A stretch of DNA of 64,000 nt. Source: Rebecca billardiae RCC1528 (Eukaryota > Haptophyta). The stretch lies in assembly GCA_965240325.2 (NCBI GenBank), contig OZ251254.1:1-64000 (forward strand), in the 5' to 3' direction. Positions 20,483 to 32,781 of the stretch are shown here, piece by piece. The notes below the pieces were generated by a model. That model saw only the letters and a list, made by a program, of their open reading frames with translations. It did not search any database and was not told where the DNA came from. The number at the start of each line of letters is the position of its first letter. Position 1 is the first letter of the stretch. The position numbers were made by a program, and so were the translations under genes.

Positions 20483-21489
20483 GCGGCCCCCGCGCGCCGC
20501 GCTGCCGCCCAGCGGTGACAACTGTCGTGCAGACGGTGCGCCGTGTCCACCGCAACACAGCCAACGTCGAGCTCGTGCGCGCGCCGCTCATCAAGCGCGT
20601 GCTCGCGGGGATGCTGCGCGAGTTCGTGCGTCGCCACGGCTCTGAGGCGCTCCTCCCGCAGCGCAAGGAGCCGCTGGGGGCCCAGCACCTCCGCGACATC
20701 TTTGCGCGCGCCGGCGGCGCGCGCGTGGCGGGGCGCATTGTCGACTGGCGTGATCCATTCTGGATCGGCATGCGGGCGTTGCTCGTCACGCTCTACTTCG
20801 GCGCGCTGCGCAAGGCGGAGGTCGCGACTGCGGACAACGACTCGTTTCACGCCGGCTGCCTATCGCGGGCGTCGCTCACTTGGCGGCTGGGCGGCGTCCT
20901 CGTCGCGATGCCTTCCGCGCAGCAGCTGCGCGCGCGCGCGCGCGGGGATTTTGCAGTGCTTCGCCCGCCGTGCTCCAAAAGCGACGCCTTTGGCGACGTC
21001 TATGGCGCCGATCCGATCTACCTGCCCGTGCTCCCCGGCGATGCGCTCGATCCCGGTGGCGCTCTCGCCGTGCACGTGCTAGCCGACCCGGTCGCGCAGG
21101 GCGCGCAAGCGTCCACGCCGCTCTTCTGCTCGGCGCCCGGCTCGCGCGCGCCGTTGCGGCACCAGCTCGTCGACAGCGTGGTCGACGGGCTGCTCTGCGC
21201 CATCATGCAGCCAGCTGACGCACGAAAGTACTCGGCGCACAGCTTCCGCATCGGCGCCGCCTGCGCTCTTCTCTCGGGAGGCGCCTCCAGGGACCTCATC
21301 CAGCGCATCTGCCGGTGGCGTTCAGACGAGTGCCCCCGCATCTACGCGCGTCTGACCGCCGAGATGTACGCGCAGCAAGTGCTGCGGATGGCTTCCTCGC
21401 CGGTGCACAGTCGCTTTGCGGCGGACCTCCCGCCCATCGACAACGACGATATCGCCGGCGGCGTGAGCACACTCCTCGGCTCGCAGTAG
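20455..21489 (+). CDS. tyrosine recombinase of a mobile element, N-terminally incomplete
   Basis: Phage-integrase-fold recombinase that would cut and rejoin DNA through a tyrosine-phosphate bond. The catalytic set is visible in order: Arg in FGALRKAEV (about residue 122), Lys in PCSKSDAFG, HSFR (His-x-x-Arg) in YSAHSFRIGAACALL, the RWRSDE segment, and the nucleophile Tyr in PRIYARLTAEMY. The frame opens with GTG inside the 44-bp dispersed repeat, with no in-frame ATG until 20611, after part of the N-terminal helical domain. A 5' exon is missing or the copy is truncated. The domain suits Crypton- or DIRS-type elements. Neither a reverse transcriptase nor a partner ORF is nearby. The catalytic part is uninterrupted, so the copy may be recent. 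Confidence 0.8.
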   Translation: MRLLFLVNCSGPRAPRCRPAVTTVVQTVRRVHRNTANVELVRAPLIKRVLAGMLREFVRRHGSEALLPQRKEPLGAQHLRDIFARAGGARVAGRIVDWRDPFWIGMRALLVTLYFGALRKAEVATADNDSFHAGCLSRASLTWRLGGVLVAMPSAQQLRARARGDFAVLRPPCSKSDAFGDVYGADPIYLPVLPGDALDPGGALAVHVLADPVAQGAQASTPLFCSAPGSRAPLRHQLVDSVVDGLLCAIMQPADARKYSAHSFRIGAACALLSGGASRDLIQRICRWRSDECPRIYARLTAEMYAQQVLRMASSPVHSRFAADLPPIDNDDIAGGVSTLLGSQ

Positions 21490-21509
21490 GCCCTGTCGTT
21501 AGCCGGCAG

Positions 21510-21738
21510 CTTGTGACCTTTGTAGGCACACCCGTGACCTTTGTAGGCACAGCCTTTGTAGGCACACCAGTGACCTTTGTAGGCACAGCCTTTGTAGGCA
21601 CACCAGTGACCTTTGCAGGCACAGCCTTTGTAGGCACAGCGCCTTTGTAGGCACAGCCTTTGTAGGCACAGCCTTTGTAGGGCTGTAGGCACAGCCTTTG
21701 TAGGCACAGCCCTTGCGGGCCGGACCCTTGTAGGTCCC
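21510..21738. repeat. tandem repeat of CTTTGTAGGCACA units
   Basis: About a dozen short units (CTTTGTAGGCACAGC alternating with CTTTGTAGGCACACCAGTGA; 15-21 bp) begin just after the recombinase stop codon. The array could mark the 3' end of the same element. Confidence 0.9.
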
Positions 21739-21775
21739 CTCCCACCCGCCCCCGGCCCCGAACTCACTCACCCAA

Positions 21776-21838
21776 CCCCCCCCCCCCCCCCCCCCCGGCC
21801 CCCCACCCCACCCACCCACCCCCCCCCCCCAAAAAAAA
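21776..21838. repeat. poly-C tract ending in poly-A
   Basis: Two C runs, one of about 21, separated by a C-rich stretch and followed by eight A residues. It lies directly after the tandem array. Confidence 0.9.
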
Positions 21839-21977
21839 GCGGCATTGCATTCGAGCCATGCATTTGCTGCTCAGCGTCGTGTGCCGCCTCTTTCGCGTCA
21901 CTCTCATGTACTCGCAGCCGCATCGTCTTCTTCTGCACCAATGCCATCTACGGGATCACTCCTGCTCATTAACGGGA

Positions 21978-22130
21978 CCTTGCCACCACATGCAATCGCT
22001 GTGGCACCGGCGGCTCAGTCGCTCTCCCCGTTCAGCCCGGAACAAATCCCAATCTCGATTATACATCATCGGCATATATCTATAGGCGATGCTACTTGGA
22101 GACAGCTTCGCTCTTCATGCAGGAGGACAC
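21978..22130 (+). repeat. 153-bp direct repeat, copy 1
   Basis: This segment, from CTTGCCACCACATGCAATCG to CATGCAGGAGGACAC, recurs at 22810-22962, 832 bp downstream, with no difference visible by eye. No protein is recognised in it. Confidence 0.88.
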
Positions 22131-24965
22131 GTGGCGTTATAGCGCAGCTATAACCGAGTGTGTCCGGAGGCTAGAAGGAGGCGATGCAGGCGTGCCGCTT
22201 GCGACCAAGGGCTTAATCCATCATCTGCCGCGAGTGCGTGATCCTGCAGGTGGTGACTGCTGGTACCCAATGGTGCCGGCTGCTCACGTTTCCGAGAAAT
22301 TGCTGCTCCACCATCTCGACCGACCCTTCAACAGACAACACCTGGGAGTATGTTTGACAAGATCTTTACTATCATCATGATGTGCTATTATTACGTTCTT
22401 CATCACCACTCATGGCAGCACCTCCTTTATGGCCTCATGTCCAACTCTTCTAAACGGCTCGCTCGTGTCTATTTATTTGGCGGCTCTCGAGATAGCATGT
22501 GCTGAGATCGATCTCTTGGGAGCTTCTCCATCAGCATCCAGGCAGCTTCTCATTCGTCAAGCAAGCGGCCAGCCCCAAGCTCATTATCGTTGTGGCCGCT
22601 TCTAGTAACTACGACCTGCTATCGAGCAGAGCCACTTGGGCATCCTCAGGCCCCCTGCTCATCCGCGCAGCAAAGCACAAAGAGGATCCATCGCCTCCCG
22701 TCGTGCTTCTTTGCGCGAAACCCACCATCCGCCCCTGCAGCCTCCGTATCTCAGTTGTCTGAGCTTGTCAGGGACCTGCAGTCTGTGCTGCGCTCGCCTG
22801 AGCCAGGGCCCTTGCCACCACATGCAATCGCTGTGGCACCGGCGGCTCAGTCGCTCTCCCCGTTCAGCCCGGAACAAATCCCAATCTCGATTATACATCA
22901 TCGGCATATATCTATAGGCGATGCTACTTGGAGACAGCTTCGCTCTTCATGCAGGAGGACACACATATATATATAGCGGTCATCATCATCAGATATCCTA
23001 CTGGCCTGTTTTATTTCTACGAGAGCCCAACGGCGACATTCGCCAAAACGCGGTAAAATGGCGGCGCTTGCCCGCTGGTGGTGCCGGCGCGAGTGCGGAG
23101 TAGTGATGGCACGTCGTTGGCGCATGTTCGTACTAGGGCGCTGAGCTGTAGCGAAGGGTGTTGCCAAGGCATGCTGCTTAGCCTTGGACCCGTTGCACGC
23201 GTGAGCGCCGAAAAAACGACACTTTGGCAGTGATAGTCATCAGCACCGTCGCCGCATCGTGGGCATGCCGCTGCCGCCGCCGGCGGCGGCAGCGGGAGCG
23301 TGGCAGCAGATCTACCACCTTCCGCGTTACGCGCTGCGTCGTGCGCGCCAGGTGGCAGGTTTCCCAGGTCCGCCGCGCGGAAGGCAGCGTGAGCGGTCGG
23401 CGAGCGCACGGAGATGAGAAGTAAGCGCGCATCGTGAGAGCTTCAGCAGCTTGCCCACGCGCTTCACGAAGGCGGTGTGGTTGCGTGCGCACGCCTTCTG
23501 TACCCGTACCCGCGATCAAAGCGTGAGCCACTCCCTAGGTCTTGCCTGCGCATCGCGGGCCGCGCCTCGTCTCCTGAATCCTCGTTCACGAGGACAGCAC
23601 GTGTATCCGTGTACGCGCTCGCGGCCGATGGCGGCTCCCCGCGTCGAGAGCCGTTTGGCTGGAGCCGCATCCAAGGGCATGTATCCTCACGGCCCCACCC
23701 GATGCTGACGCTGAGGTGGCGTGCTTGCCGAAGGTAGCCGCATTGGCTGATCTCTCTGCCTTTGGGCAACCCTTTGCAACCGCGCCGGCTCACGCTGCCA
23801 GCGCGCGCGCGGCGTGGCTTCGTGGTGGACACCTGCCCTGGGTTTTGTCGTTCGTTCTCAGCGACGGTTGGGTCGATTGACATGCGGATTGGATTGGTGC
23901 ATTGCGAATCGGCTTCGCAATGCACCATTGCGCTCGGATCGGCGCGGACGTCAGCCATGCGGCAGCGCGAGCGACAAAACCGCGAGATTTCATACGCTTG
24001 TCGTTTTTTCATACGCTCACGGTTACTCACCCGTGCAACGGGTCCTTGCCATGGTGCTTCGCCATGACACAGAGGTCACTCGCAGCGCACGGCGGTGTGA
24101 CGATCGCCGCGCCGCGGCGGCAAACCGAGTTGCGGGCGCGCTGCGAGCTGCAAGCACTCTGCCTTGGCTGCGTCGCGCCCGTGTCAGTTGGTGAACCAAG
24201 ACTGTTGAACGACAGACGGACTGCAAACGATACCAGCTCCACTCGCTCCGCCGCCCCTTCCTTGTCGAGCGTGAGATGTTTCCGTTGCGTGCGCTCGCAC
24301 TGCAGCCTGCATTTGAACGTGGTCACGGCAGGTTGGTGGGCTGGTTGCTCAGGCCTCCTCGGCGTGGATGACGGTAAAGTGCGTACCGTGCGCACCCATG
24401 ACGCGCGGAAAGGCCGTGCACACGCGTCCTCGCGCATCTGGCAGGCTGCAGTCTTGGCCAAGATGATGACTAGAACAAGCCTGCCAGTGCCTCGCCACGC
24501 GGGCGCGAGTGCGCAGAGAGATCTGGCTTCTGACCCGTGCTCTTCAGTGTACCTCGTGTGCGACGACGACGAGGCGGACGAGCGCCGCAACTGGATTCGT
24601 GCACTCACCGGTCACCGAGGAGTGCACGAATCGCATTCCTCACGCACGTGGGGGCCGCCATCGGCCGTGAGAGGTACTCACTGAACGGGGCGTGACACCG
24701 ATTCCCACTGGCGGGCACGGGTTTGTCGCCGTGACATATAGTAATAAATGGAATCTGGTAGCAGAAATAAAACAGGCCTATATACTATACGCGATACTAT
24801 ATTTATAATAATATATATATATATAAGTACGACCGGGACGACGACATATTTAATATATTGTCGTCTGCTACTACTACTGGCATACGCGTATAACAGTAGT
24901 ACTCAGCAGTAGTCAGTAGACACCGCCACCGGACCGGCCCCGAGCCCTGCGCCGCAGCGCTCCCC
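22131..24965. other. repeat-rich intergenic island without recognisable genes
   Basis: Moderate-GC DNA with stop codons in every frame. It holds copy 2 of the 153-bp repeat and two perfect short hairpins: 13-bp arms (TGGTGCATTGCGA) near 23895-23927 and 12-bp arms (ATTCGTGCACTC) near 24595-24630. AT-rich sequence lies at 24780-24830. Degraded mobile DNA is the likeliest content. Confidence 0.55.
22810..22962 (+). repeat. 153-bp direct repeat, copy 2
   Basis: Second copy of the 21978-22130 segment. Here it is followed by a short ATATATATATAG run instead of GTGGCG. Confidence 0.88.
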
Positions 24966-27127
24966 TCACGGCAGCAGCCGGCGGCCGGGCAGCGCGGGCG
25001 AGGCGGACGGCCGGCGCGCGCCCGCCGGCGCCGTCGACACGTCGCGCGGCGGCGGCGCGGCGGCGGCGGGCGCGGCGGCGGGCTCGGCGGTGGGCAGCCG
25101 CATCGGCGGCGGCAGGCCGGCGGCGGGGAGCGGCGGCGGGCGGCGCGCGGCGGCGTTGGCGCCGACGCGCGCGCCGCGCACGACGGGGGGCTCGGCCGCC
25201 TCGCTGTCCGAGCCGCCGCTGCTCGCGCCCCACGCGCCGCCGCCGCCGGGCGGCGGCCGGCCGCGCCGCGCCGCGGCGACGCCCGCGCCCGCGGCGCGCG
25301 GCGCGCGCGCGGCGCGCTGCGCGGCGCGCTGCGCGGCCGTCGCGAGCGGCACGCGCGGCAGCGCGGGCGCGACGCGCACCACGGCCTCGAGGGCCGCGCG
25401 CAGGGCCGCCTGCTCCTGCGCGCGCAGCGCGTCGCGCCGCACCGCCCAGCGCGCCTGCTGCGCCGCGCGCATGGCGTCCAGCCGCTTCAGCATGGCTGCC
25501 GCGTCGCCGCCGATCGGCAGCGCGGTCAGGTGCGCGCGCACGTGCTCCAGCCGCTTCTGCGAGGGGGCGGGTGTAGGGTGAGGGTTAGGGTTAGGGTAGG
25601 GTAGGCGCGCGGGTGAGTGCGTAGGGCGGAAGGGGCGCGTGGCGGGGCGCGTGCTGCGGCCGGCGGGCTGAGCGGGGGAGTGGGTGGGGCGGCGGCCATG
25701 CTGACTGGATCAGCATGGCGGCCGCTGCACTCACGCACCTGGTAGGCCAGCTGGTGCAGCCCCGCGCCCACGCGCGCCTCGCGCGCGCGCTGCGACTGGC
25801 GCACGGCCATCGTCGCGCGCCAGTGCACGTCCGCCTCGCCCGGCGTGACCGAGCGCACCGACGCCAGCGTCTGCGCCAGGTGCACCTCCAGCTGGCGGTT
25901 GCTGCGCAGTCGCAACCGGCGCGCGGCGCGCGCGCGCAATGGCGGCGGTGAGTCGCGGTGCGGCGCGCACCACACGCGCAAGCGCGCGCGCGCGCCACGC
26001 ACCGCGTGTTCAGCGCGCGCATCAACTCGTCGCCATTCGCCGCCAGCAGCGCGAGCTGCTCGGGCGTCAGCCCGCGCGGCCGCGCGCGCTCCTCGTCCGC
26101 GTCCGCGCGCGCGCCGTCGAGCTGGGCGTAGACCGCCTGCAGGCGCGAGTCGAGCTCGGCCTCGGTGCGCGCGCGCGCGTACCCCGCCGCGCCGGCGGCG
26201 TCCGCCGCCGCCGCGCCCACCAGCTCGACGAGAGCGCGCGCGGCGCGCGTCGCCTCGAGCGCCGCCACCGTCGCGACGCGCTGCGCGCCGACGACGCGCG
26301 CGCGCGCGGCGGGCACGTCGGCCGGTGCGCCGTCGGACGCGGCGGCGTCGGCGCGCGCCATCGCGGCGTCGACGGCGGCGAGCGCGAGGCGCACCTCCGC
26401 CTCCGCGCTCTCGAGCGGCGGCGGGTCCGACGGGTTCCGTCCGCGCGCGCGCGCCGCCACCGCGGCCTCGGCCGCGCCGCCGCGCGTCGCGAGCCGCGCC
26501 GCGCCGTCGGCGAGCTCGGCTAGCAGTTGGGCGCCGCGCTCGGCGCGGAGCTGGAGCGCGGCGGTGGCGGGCATGGGCACGACGACGGGCGGGCGCGCGG
26601 GCGGCGCCGCCTCGTCGTCGCCCGCCTCCTCCGCGGTGGACGCCGCCGCCGCCACCGCCGCCACCAGCGCGCGCGCGCTCGCCACCCCCGCGACGAGCGC
26701 AAGCCGCGCGCCCTCCGCCGTGACGGCCGCGGCGTGCGCAGAGTCGCGCGCGAACGAGTCGAGCGCGGCGGCGGCGGCGGCGTCGGACTCGCGCGGCGCG
26801 GAGCGCGGGCGCGGCGCGGCGGCGTTGGACGAGCGCCGCGCGGAGAACCCGCCGCCGAGGCTCGACTTGCGCGAGCCCGGTCGGCTGCGCGTCGGCGACG
26901 GCGACACGGCGGCGGCGGCGGCGTCCGCGCCGCGCGCGGGCGAGGGCGGCGCGGCGAGAGCGAGGCGGTCGTCAAGGCCGAGGGTGGCGGCGTCGTCGGC
27001 GTCGGAGGAGGCGGAGGAGGCGGCGGGCGCGGGCTCGGCCGCCGCCACCTGCACCGGAGGCGGCGGGCCGCGCGCCGCCGCCGCCGGCTGCGGCTGCGGC
27101 GCGGCGGCGGCGGGCGCGGCCGGCGGC

Positions 27128-27161
<34 letters not shown>

Positions 27162-28467
27162 GCCGCCCGCCGTCGGCGGCGCCCATGCCGGTGCCGCGCT
27201 CGACGCGGCGCTCCGCGCGCGCGGCGTCCTCGCTCGCGCGCGCCTCCAGGTCCGCCTCGAGCGCGCCGATCCGCCCCTTGAACCGCTCCATCCGCTCCTC
27301 CTGCCCGCGCCGCTCGGCGGTAATCCGCTCGAGCGCCGCCGACACTGTCGCGCGGTGGCGCGCCTCGGCCGCGTTGGCGGCGCGCTCGGCGTCGAGCGTC
27401 GCGCGCGTGTCGGCGAGGAGCTGGCGGAGGCGCGCGGCGTCGGCCTTGTGCCGCTCGCCCTCGTCCGCGCGCGTGCGCAGCGCGTTCGCCGCGCGCGCCG
27501 CGTTCGCGAGGTCGCGCGCCACCGCATTATACACGTCGCGAGGCACCGCCGCCAGCTTCTGCGCCGCCTCGCGCTTGGCGGCGGCCGGCCCGCGCGGCGC
27601 GTCGAGCGGCGCGCCGCGCTCGAGGGCGGCGCGCGCCGCGGCGGCCTTGGCGACGTCGGCGACGGAGGGGGCGGCGCCGGCGGCGCTCGGGCGCGGCTGC
27701 TGCTGCCCCTGCGACGCGCCGCGCCTCGCCACGCCGCCGCCGCCGCCGCCCGCGCCGCCGGGCCCGCCGGGCCCCGACTTGGCGGCGCGAGACAGCCGCC
27801 CAGCCTTGGGTGCGCCGCCGGCCGCGCCGCCGGCCGCGCCCGCCTCCACGCGTCGGGCGGCGCGCACCGCGGCGGCGGCCTTGCCGAGCGAGGGTCGCGG
27901 CTGCGGCGGCTGCTGGGCCTTCTTGGCCGGCGGCGGCGCCGTCGACGTCGCCGACTGCCCGAGCGAGTGCAGCGAGCGCTGCGCCTCCGCCGCCACCTCG
28001 GCCGCGGCCGCGGCGGCCGCCGTCGCGTCCGCGTTGGCCGCGGCCGCGGCCGCGGCCGCGGCCGCCGCCGGCTTACCAAACGAGCCGGGCTGCGAGGCGG
28101 GCTTGGCGGAGGCGGAGGTGCGGCCGGCGGCGCCCTTGCGCGAGGCCTTGGCGGGCGGCGAGGGCGGCGCGGGCTCCGCGGCGGCCGGCGGCGCGGCGGG
28201 CGCGGCGGCGGGCGCGGCGTCCGCGTCCGCGTCCGCGTCCGCGTCGGCGTCGGCGGCGGGCGCGAGCGCGGCCGCCGCCGCGTCCGCCGCCGCGTCCGCG
28301 TCGGCGCCGGCGCCGCTCGCGGCGGCGAGCGCGGCGGTGGCGGCGGCCTCGGCGTCGTCCTCCGCGTCGGCCGGCGCGGCCGCCGCCGCCTCCTCCCACG
28401 GCGCCTCGCCGCGCGCGAGCGCGCCCAGCACGCCCGCGCCCGCGCGCCGCCACGCCGCGCGCATCCA

Positions 28468-28500
<33 letters not shown>

Positions 28501-28693
28501 CGCCTCGGCCGCCGCTGTGATCTCGCGCGCCGCGACCGACGCGGCCTGAAGCGCCTCGAGCATCTTCGCGGCGGCGAGCGGCTCGAAGGCGTGCTCCTCG
28601 GGAGCGCCGAGCATCGCGCGCACGTCCAGCTCGCGCAGCTCGAGCCGCAGCGCGTCGCCAGGCCCAAAGTCCGCGCCTGTCGCCGCCGCGCCC

Positions 28694-28745
<52 letters not shown>

Positions 28746-30072
28746 CGGCGTCGGCGTCGGCGTCGGCAGCATACAGCAGTGCGCGCGCGCCGTAGAGCGC
28801 GGCGCGCGCGGCGGTGTGGGCGTAGCCGCCGGCGGAGGCGTGGAGCTCGTCCTCGAGCGCGGCGGACTCCGCCTCGTCGAGCAGCTGCCACGCGTCCCCC
28901 GCCGCCGCCGCGCGCGCCATCTCGACCGCGCTCGCGCCCGCGGCCGCGCCCGCCTCGGCCGCGCCGTCCGGCGGCGCCGGCGGCAGCCGCAGCACGCGCG
29001 CGCGCACCGTCGCGCGGCGGTACTCGGGGTCGACCTCGAGGGTGAGCGGCTCGGCCTTGGACTCGAGCGTGACGCGCCAGCGCGCGGCCCACGCCTCCTC
29101 GCCCGCGCCCTCGCCCTCCGCCGGCGCCGCCAGCTCGTCCGCGTCCGACAGCGCGGCCGCCCGCACCACGGACCGCAGCCGCGCCAAAAACGCGCCGACG
29201 GCCACGGCGCCCGCGGCCGCGTCGGCGGCCGCGTCCGCCGCCGCGCCCTCCGCCGCCATCTCGGCGGGGCGGAGCTCGAGGACGAGCGGGCCGTCCTCCT
29301 CCTCCTCGCCCTCCCCGTCCCCCTCGCCCTCCGACACGCCGCCGAGCGAGCTCCGCCCGCTCGGCGCCGTCCCAGCCGACGAGCGCCCGACGCCGGAGCG
29401 GCGGCGGCGGCGCGCGACAAAGCGATCGCGCACGAGCGCGGCTTCGGCGGTGGCGGCGGCGTCGGCCTCCATCTCGGCCTGGCGCTGCGCGATGGCCTCG
29501 GCGGCCTCGCGCCGCGCGCGCGCCTCCAGCCCCGCGAGCAGCGCCGGCAGCGCGCCCAGCCGCTCCACCGCCGCGCCCAGCCGCGCCTCGAGCGCGCTCA
29601 GCCGCGCGTCGGCGCGCGCGCGCAGCGCGCGCGCGGCCGCGTCGACCGCGCCGCCGGCGCCCGCGCCCTCGCGCGCCGTCTCGCGGACGGCGGCGATGCC
29701 GGCGGAGAGCGCGGCCTCGGCGGCGAGCAGCGCGCGCTCCGCCGCGTCCTTCTCCGCCTGCGCGTGCGACGCGCGCATCCCCTCCATCGCCGCCTGCGCC
29801 TCCGCCAGCCCCGCCTCCTTCGCGCGCAGCTGCCATTCCGCAGACTCCTGCGCCGCCACGGCCGCGGCCGCGCGTTGCTCGGCCACGGCCCGTTCCATTT
29901 GAAGCCGCTCGGAGCGCTGCTCGGCGAGGTCGAGCGACTCCTGCACGAGGGCGAGCGCGCCCTCCGCCGCCGCGCCGGACGAGCGCGTCGACGCGCCCCG
30001 CGAGCCCACGCCGCCGCCGCCGGCCGGCACGCCCAGCCGGCGCGCGCCGCCCGCAGGCGAGCCCGCCGCCGA

Positions 30073-30109
<37 letters not shown>

Positions 30110-32565
30110 ACACCGCCGCCGTCGGCGCGGCCGCTGACGCTGGCGCGGCCGGCGCGGACGCCGGCGGGGCGGTCGGCGCCACCGTCGGCGGCGGCGCGCG
30201 CCTCGAGGAGCCCGCCCGCGAGGCCCAGCCGCGACGCCGCCGCGTCCAGCCGCGCCGACAGCCCGTCCAGACGCGCCGACAGCCGCTGCGCCGCGCCCTC
30301 CGCCTCGCGCCGCGCGTGCGCCGAAATCGCTTTGAGCGCGTGTGTGACACGCCATGCGGGCAGCGCGCTCCCGCCGGCGGTGGCGGCGGCGCCGAGGCCA
30401 GGCGGCGGCTGCGCGGCGGCGGCGTCGAAGAGCGCCACCGGAGCGCCGCCGCCGCCGCCGCCCGCGGCGGGCGCGCCGCCGGCTGCCGCGGGCGCGGGCG
30501 CGGGCGCCGCGCCGCCGCGCGTCGGCGGCGCGTCGGCGGCGGCGCCGCCGCCCGCGCCCGGCGCGGCCGCGTCCGCGTCCGCGCCGCCGCGCGCCGCGCC
30601 GTCCGCGTCGGCGAGCGCGCCGGCGAGCGCGCCCACCGTCGCCTTGAGTCGGAACTCGGCGCGCCTCGCCGCGCGCTCCGCCGCCGCCGCCGCGCCGTCG
30701 CGCTCGGCCGTCAGCTGGCGGTCGGCCGCGCGCAGCGCGGTCGCCGCCACGCGGCGCAACACTTCGGACTCGGCCGCGGCGCGCGCGAGCGCGCCCGCGA
30801 GCGACGCGCGCTCGGCGAGGGCGGCGTCGAGCGCCGCGCCCATCTCGGTGCGCAGCCGCGCGCGCTCCACGTCCGACGCCGCGCCGAGCGCGCGCGCGTG
30901 CAGCTCGGACAGCCGCTCTATGCGACCTTTCTTGGAAACTTCCAGTCGGTGCACCGCCGCCGCGTACTGCGCGGGCGGCAGCTTGTCGAGCGATGGCGGC
31001 GCATCCGGGTCCGGGCCGCCGAGTCCGGGAGGTCGGCGGCTGCCGCGGCGCGCGGCGCGCGCGCCGCCGCCGCCGGCCTCGTCCTCCTCGTCCTCCTCGT
31101 CCTCGTCCTCCTCCTCCTCCTCGTCGTCGTCGTCGTCGTCGTCGTCCGAACCGGCCGAGTCGGCGGCGGCGGCGGCGGCGGCGGCGCGCGACTTTGCGGC
31201 GGCGGCGACGGCGGCGGCCGAGGGCACGGTGCGCGAGGCGCGGCGCTGCGCGGCGGTGGAGGCGGCTGCGGCGGCCTCCTCGCGCCGCGCCTTGCGCCGC
31301 GCCTTCCGCTCCAGCTTCGCCTCCAGCTGCAGCAGCTCCGCGTAGATTCCTTCCTCCCACGCCAGCGACGCGCGCACGCCTTCCATCGCCGCGTCGCGCT
31401 GCAGCGAGCGCGCTTCGATGTCGCCGACGCGGCGGAGGAGGCGCGCCTTGCGCCACTCGGAGAGCTCGGCGGCGCCGGCGACGCCGTCGGCGAGGGCCTG
31501 GCGCAGCCGCCGCCCGCCCAGGATCTCGCCGCCCTCCGCGCCGCCCACGCCGCCGCCGCCGCCGCCGCCGAGCAGCGCGTCGTCGGAATCGTAATCGTCC
31601 GAATCAAAGTCGGCGCCCGGGAGTCCGGAGAATCCGGGCAGTCCGGGCAGTCCGGGCGGTCCGGGGAGGCCGTCGGCGTCGGCGGCGGGCGCGTCGGCGG
31701 GGTGCTCGTCGTCGTCGCCCAGCGCGGCGGAGAGCGGCGCCGACGGGTCGTACGCCGCCTCCGCGCCGCCGTCGCCGCCGCGCGCCGGCGTGCCGTCGAT
31801 GCGTCGCATGAGCATGCCCACGCGCCGCAGCGTGTGCGCGAGCTCGCGCCGCGCCGCGTCCTCCTCCTGTCCGGGCGTGAGGCCGCCGGACTCGGCGAGG
31901 AGGCGCTCGCGCTCGAGCCGCGCCGCCTCGTCGCGCTCCGCCGCGGTGAGCGCGAGCGGCCCGTGCTGCCGCGCGCCGCCCACGCCCGAGCCGCCGCCGC
32001 CGGCGCGCGCGCCGCCGCCGGCGCGGCCGGCTCGCGACGCGCGCAGCGAGCGGCGCGCGAGCTGCGGCGAGCCGCCGGACGAGGGCGGCGGCGCGTCGTC
32101 GTCGTCGGAGGGCCCGCTCGCGTCGAGCTCGTTCGCCGAGCCCGACGGCCGCGCGCCGCGCCCGCGCCCGCCGCCGCTCCGCGCCGACGACGGGCGCGCC
32201 TCGCCAGCGCTCGGCGGGCGCGCGGCGCGCTCGAGCGCGCGCCGCCGCTCGGCCGCCGAGGTGGTGGGGCGCGGCGGCGGGACGGAGGGCGGGGTGGGCG
32301 GGCGGGGCGGCGCGCCGGGGAACGCAAAGGGCGACGCGTCGCCGCGCTGCAGGCTCGCCAGCGCGCCCGGCGCCGGCACCACGCCGGGCGGCAGCGCGCG
32401 CAGCTCGGATGGCAGCCGCCGGCCGCCGCCGCCGCCGCCGCCCGCCGGCTGGCCGAGCCCGGCGCGGAGCTGCTTGCGCAGCTTGGCGGGGACGGCGGTG
32501 CTGGTGGAGACGCCGCGCATCCCGCCGCCGTGCATGCGGAAGTACACGTCCTGCGACAGGCTCAT
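24966..32565 (-). CDS. giant low-complexity coiled-coil protein, unknown function
   Basis: Not recognised; 2,438 aa. Exons in coding order: 32565-26003, 25901-25739, 25556-24966. All three frames join exactly, with GTGCG donors and GCAG acceptors. The protein starts MSLSQDVYFRMHGGGMRG, then a Pro/Ser/Arg-rich disordered region. An Asp/Glu run of about 25 residues is encoded at 31080-31160. Long Ala/Arg/Glu/Leu helices with heptad character follow (ERLSELHARALGAA, LDLAEQRSERLQME, LLADTRATLDAERA). Poly-Gly runs come from (GGC)n, the longest about 17 codons near 28696-28744. The C-terminal helices (RNRQLEVHLAQTLASVRSV, EARVGAGLHQLAYQK) are better conserved-looking. A cytoskeletal or ciliary scaffold is a guess from composition. 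Divergent from eL36 by 216 bp. Confidence 0.75.
25573..25606. repeat. interstitial telomere-like repeat inside an intron
   Basis: GGGTGAGGGTTAGGGTTAGG and flanking GGGTAGGG units lie within the last intron (25557-25738) of the giant coiled-coil gene, about 25 kb from the telomere. Confidence 0.85.
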
Positions 32566-32781
32566 CCTCGCCGCTGCCCCCGCGCGGCGGCCGCGAGGCC
32601 GTTTCACCGGAGACGACTCCGCCTGGGACAGGCGGCAATGACGAAGCACGATGGCGGTCGCCCGGACTCGACCACCCGCCCAATGGTTGGGTCCGGGAAG
32701 GCTGGGCGCGCGCCTCTGTCCGGTGCGCAGCAGGTCCTCGTCGCCAAGCACACACGGCGCTTTCGCTTGGGAGCGGGCGCC

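Noticed and set aside
23902-24684. 260-codon frame in the repeat island
   Set aside because: No recognisable domain, irregular composition, and a competing frame on the other strand of equal length.
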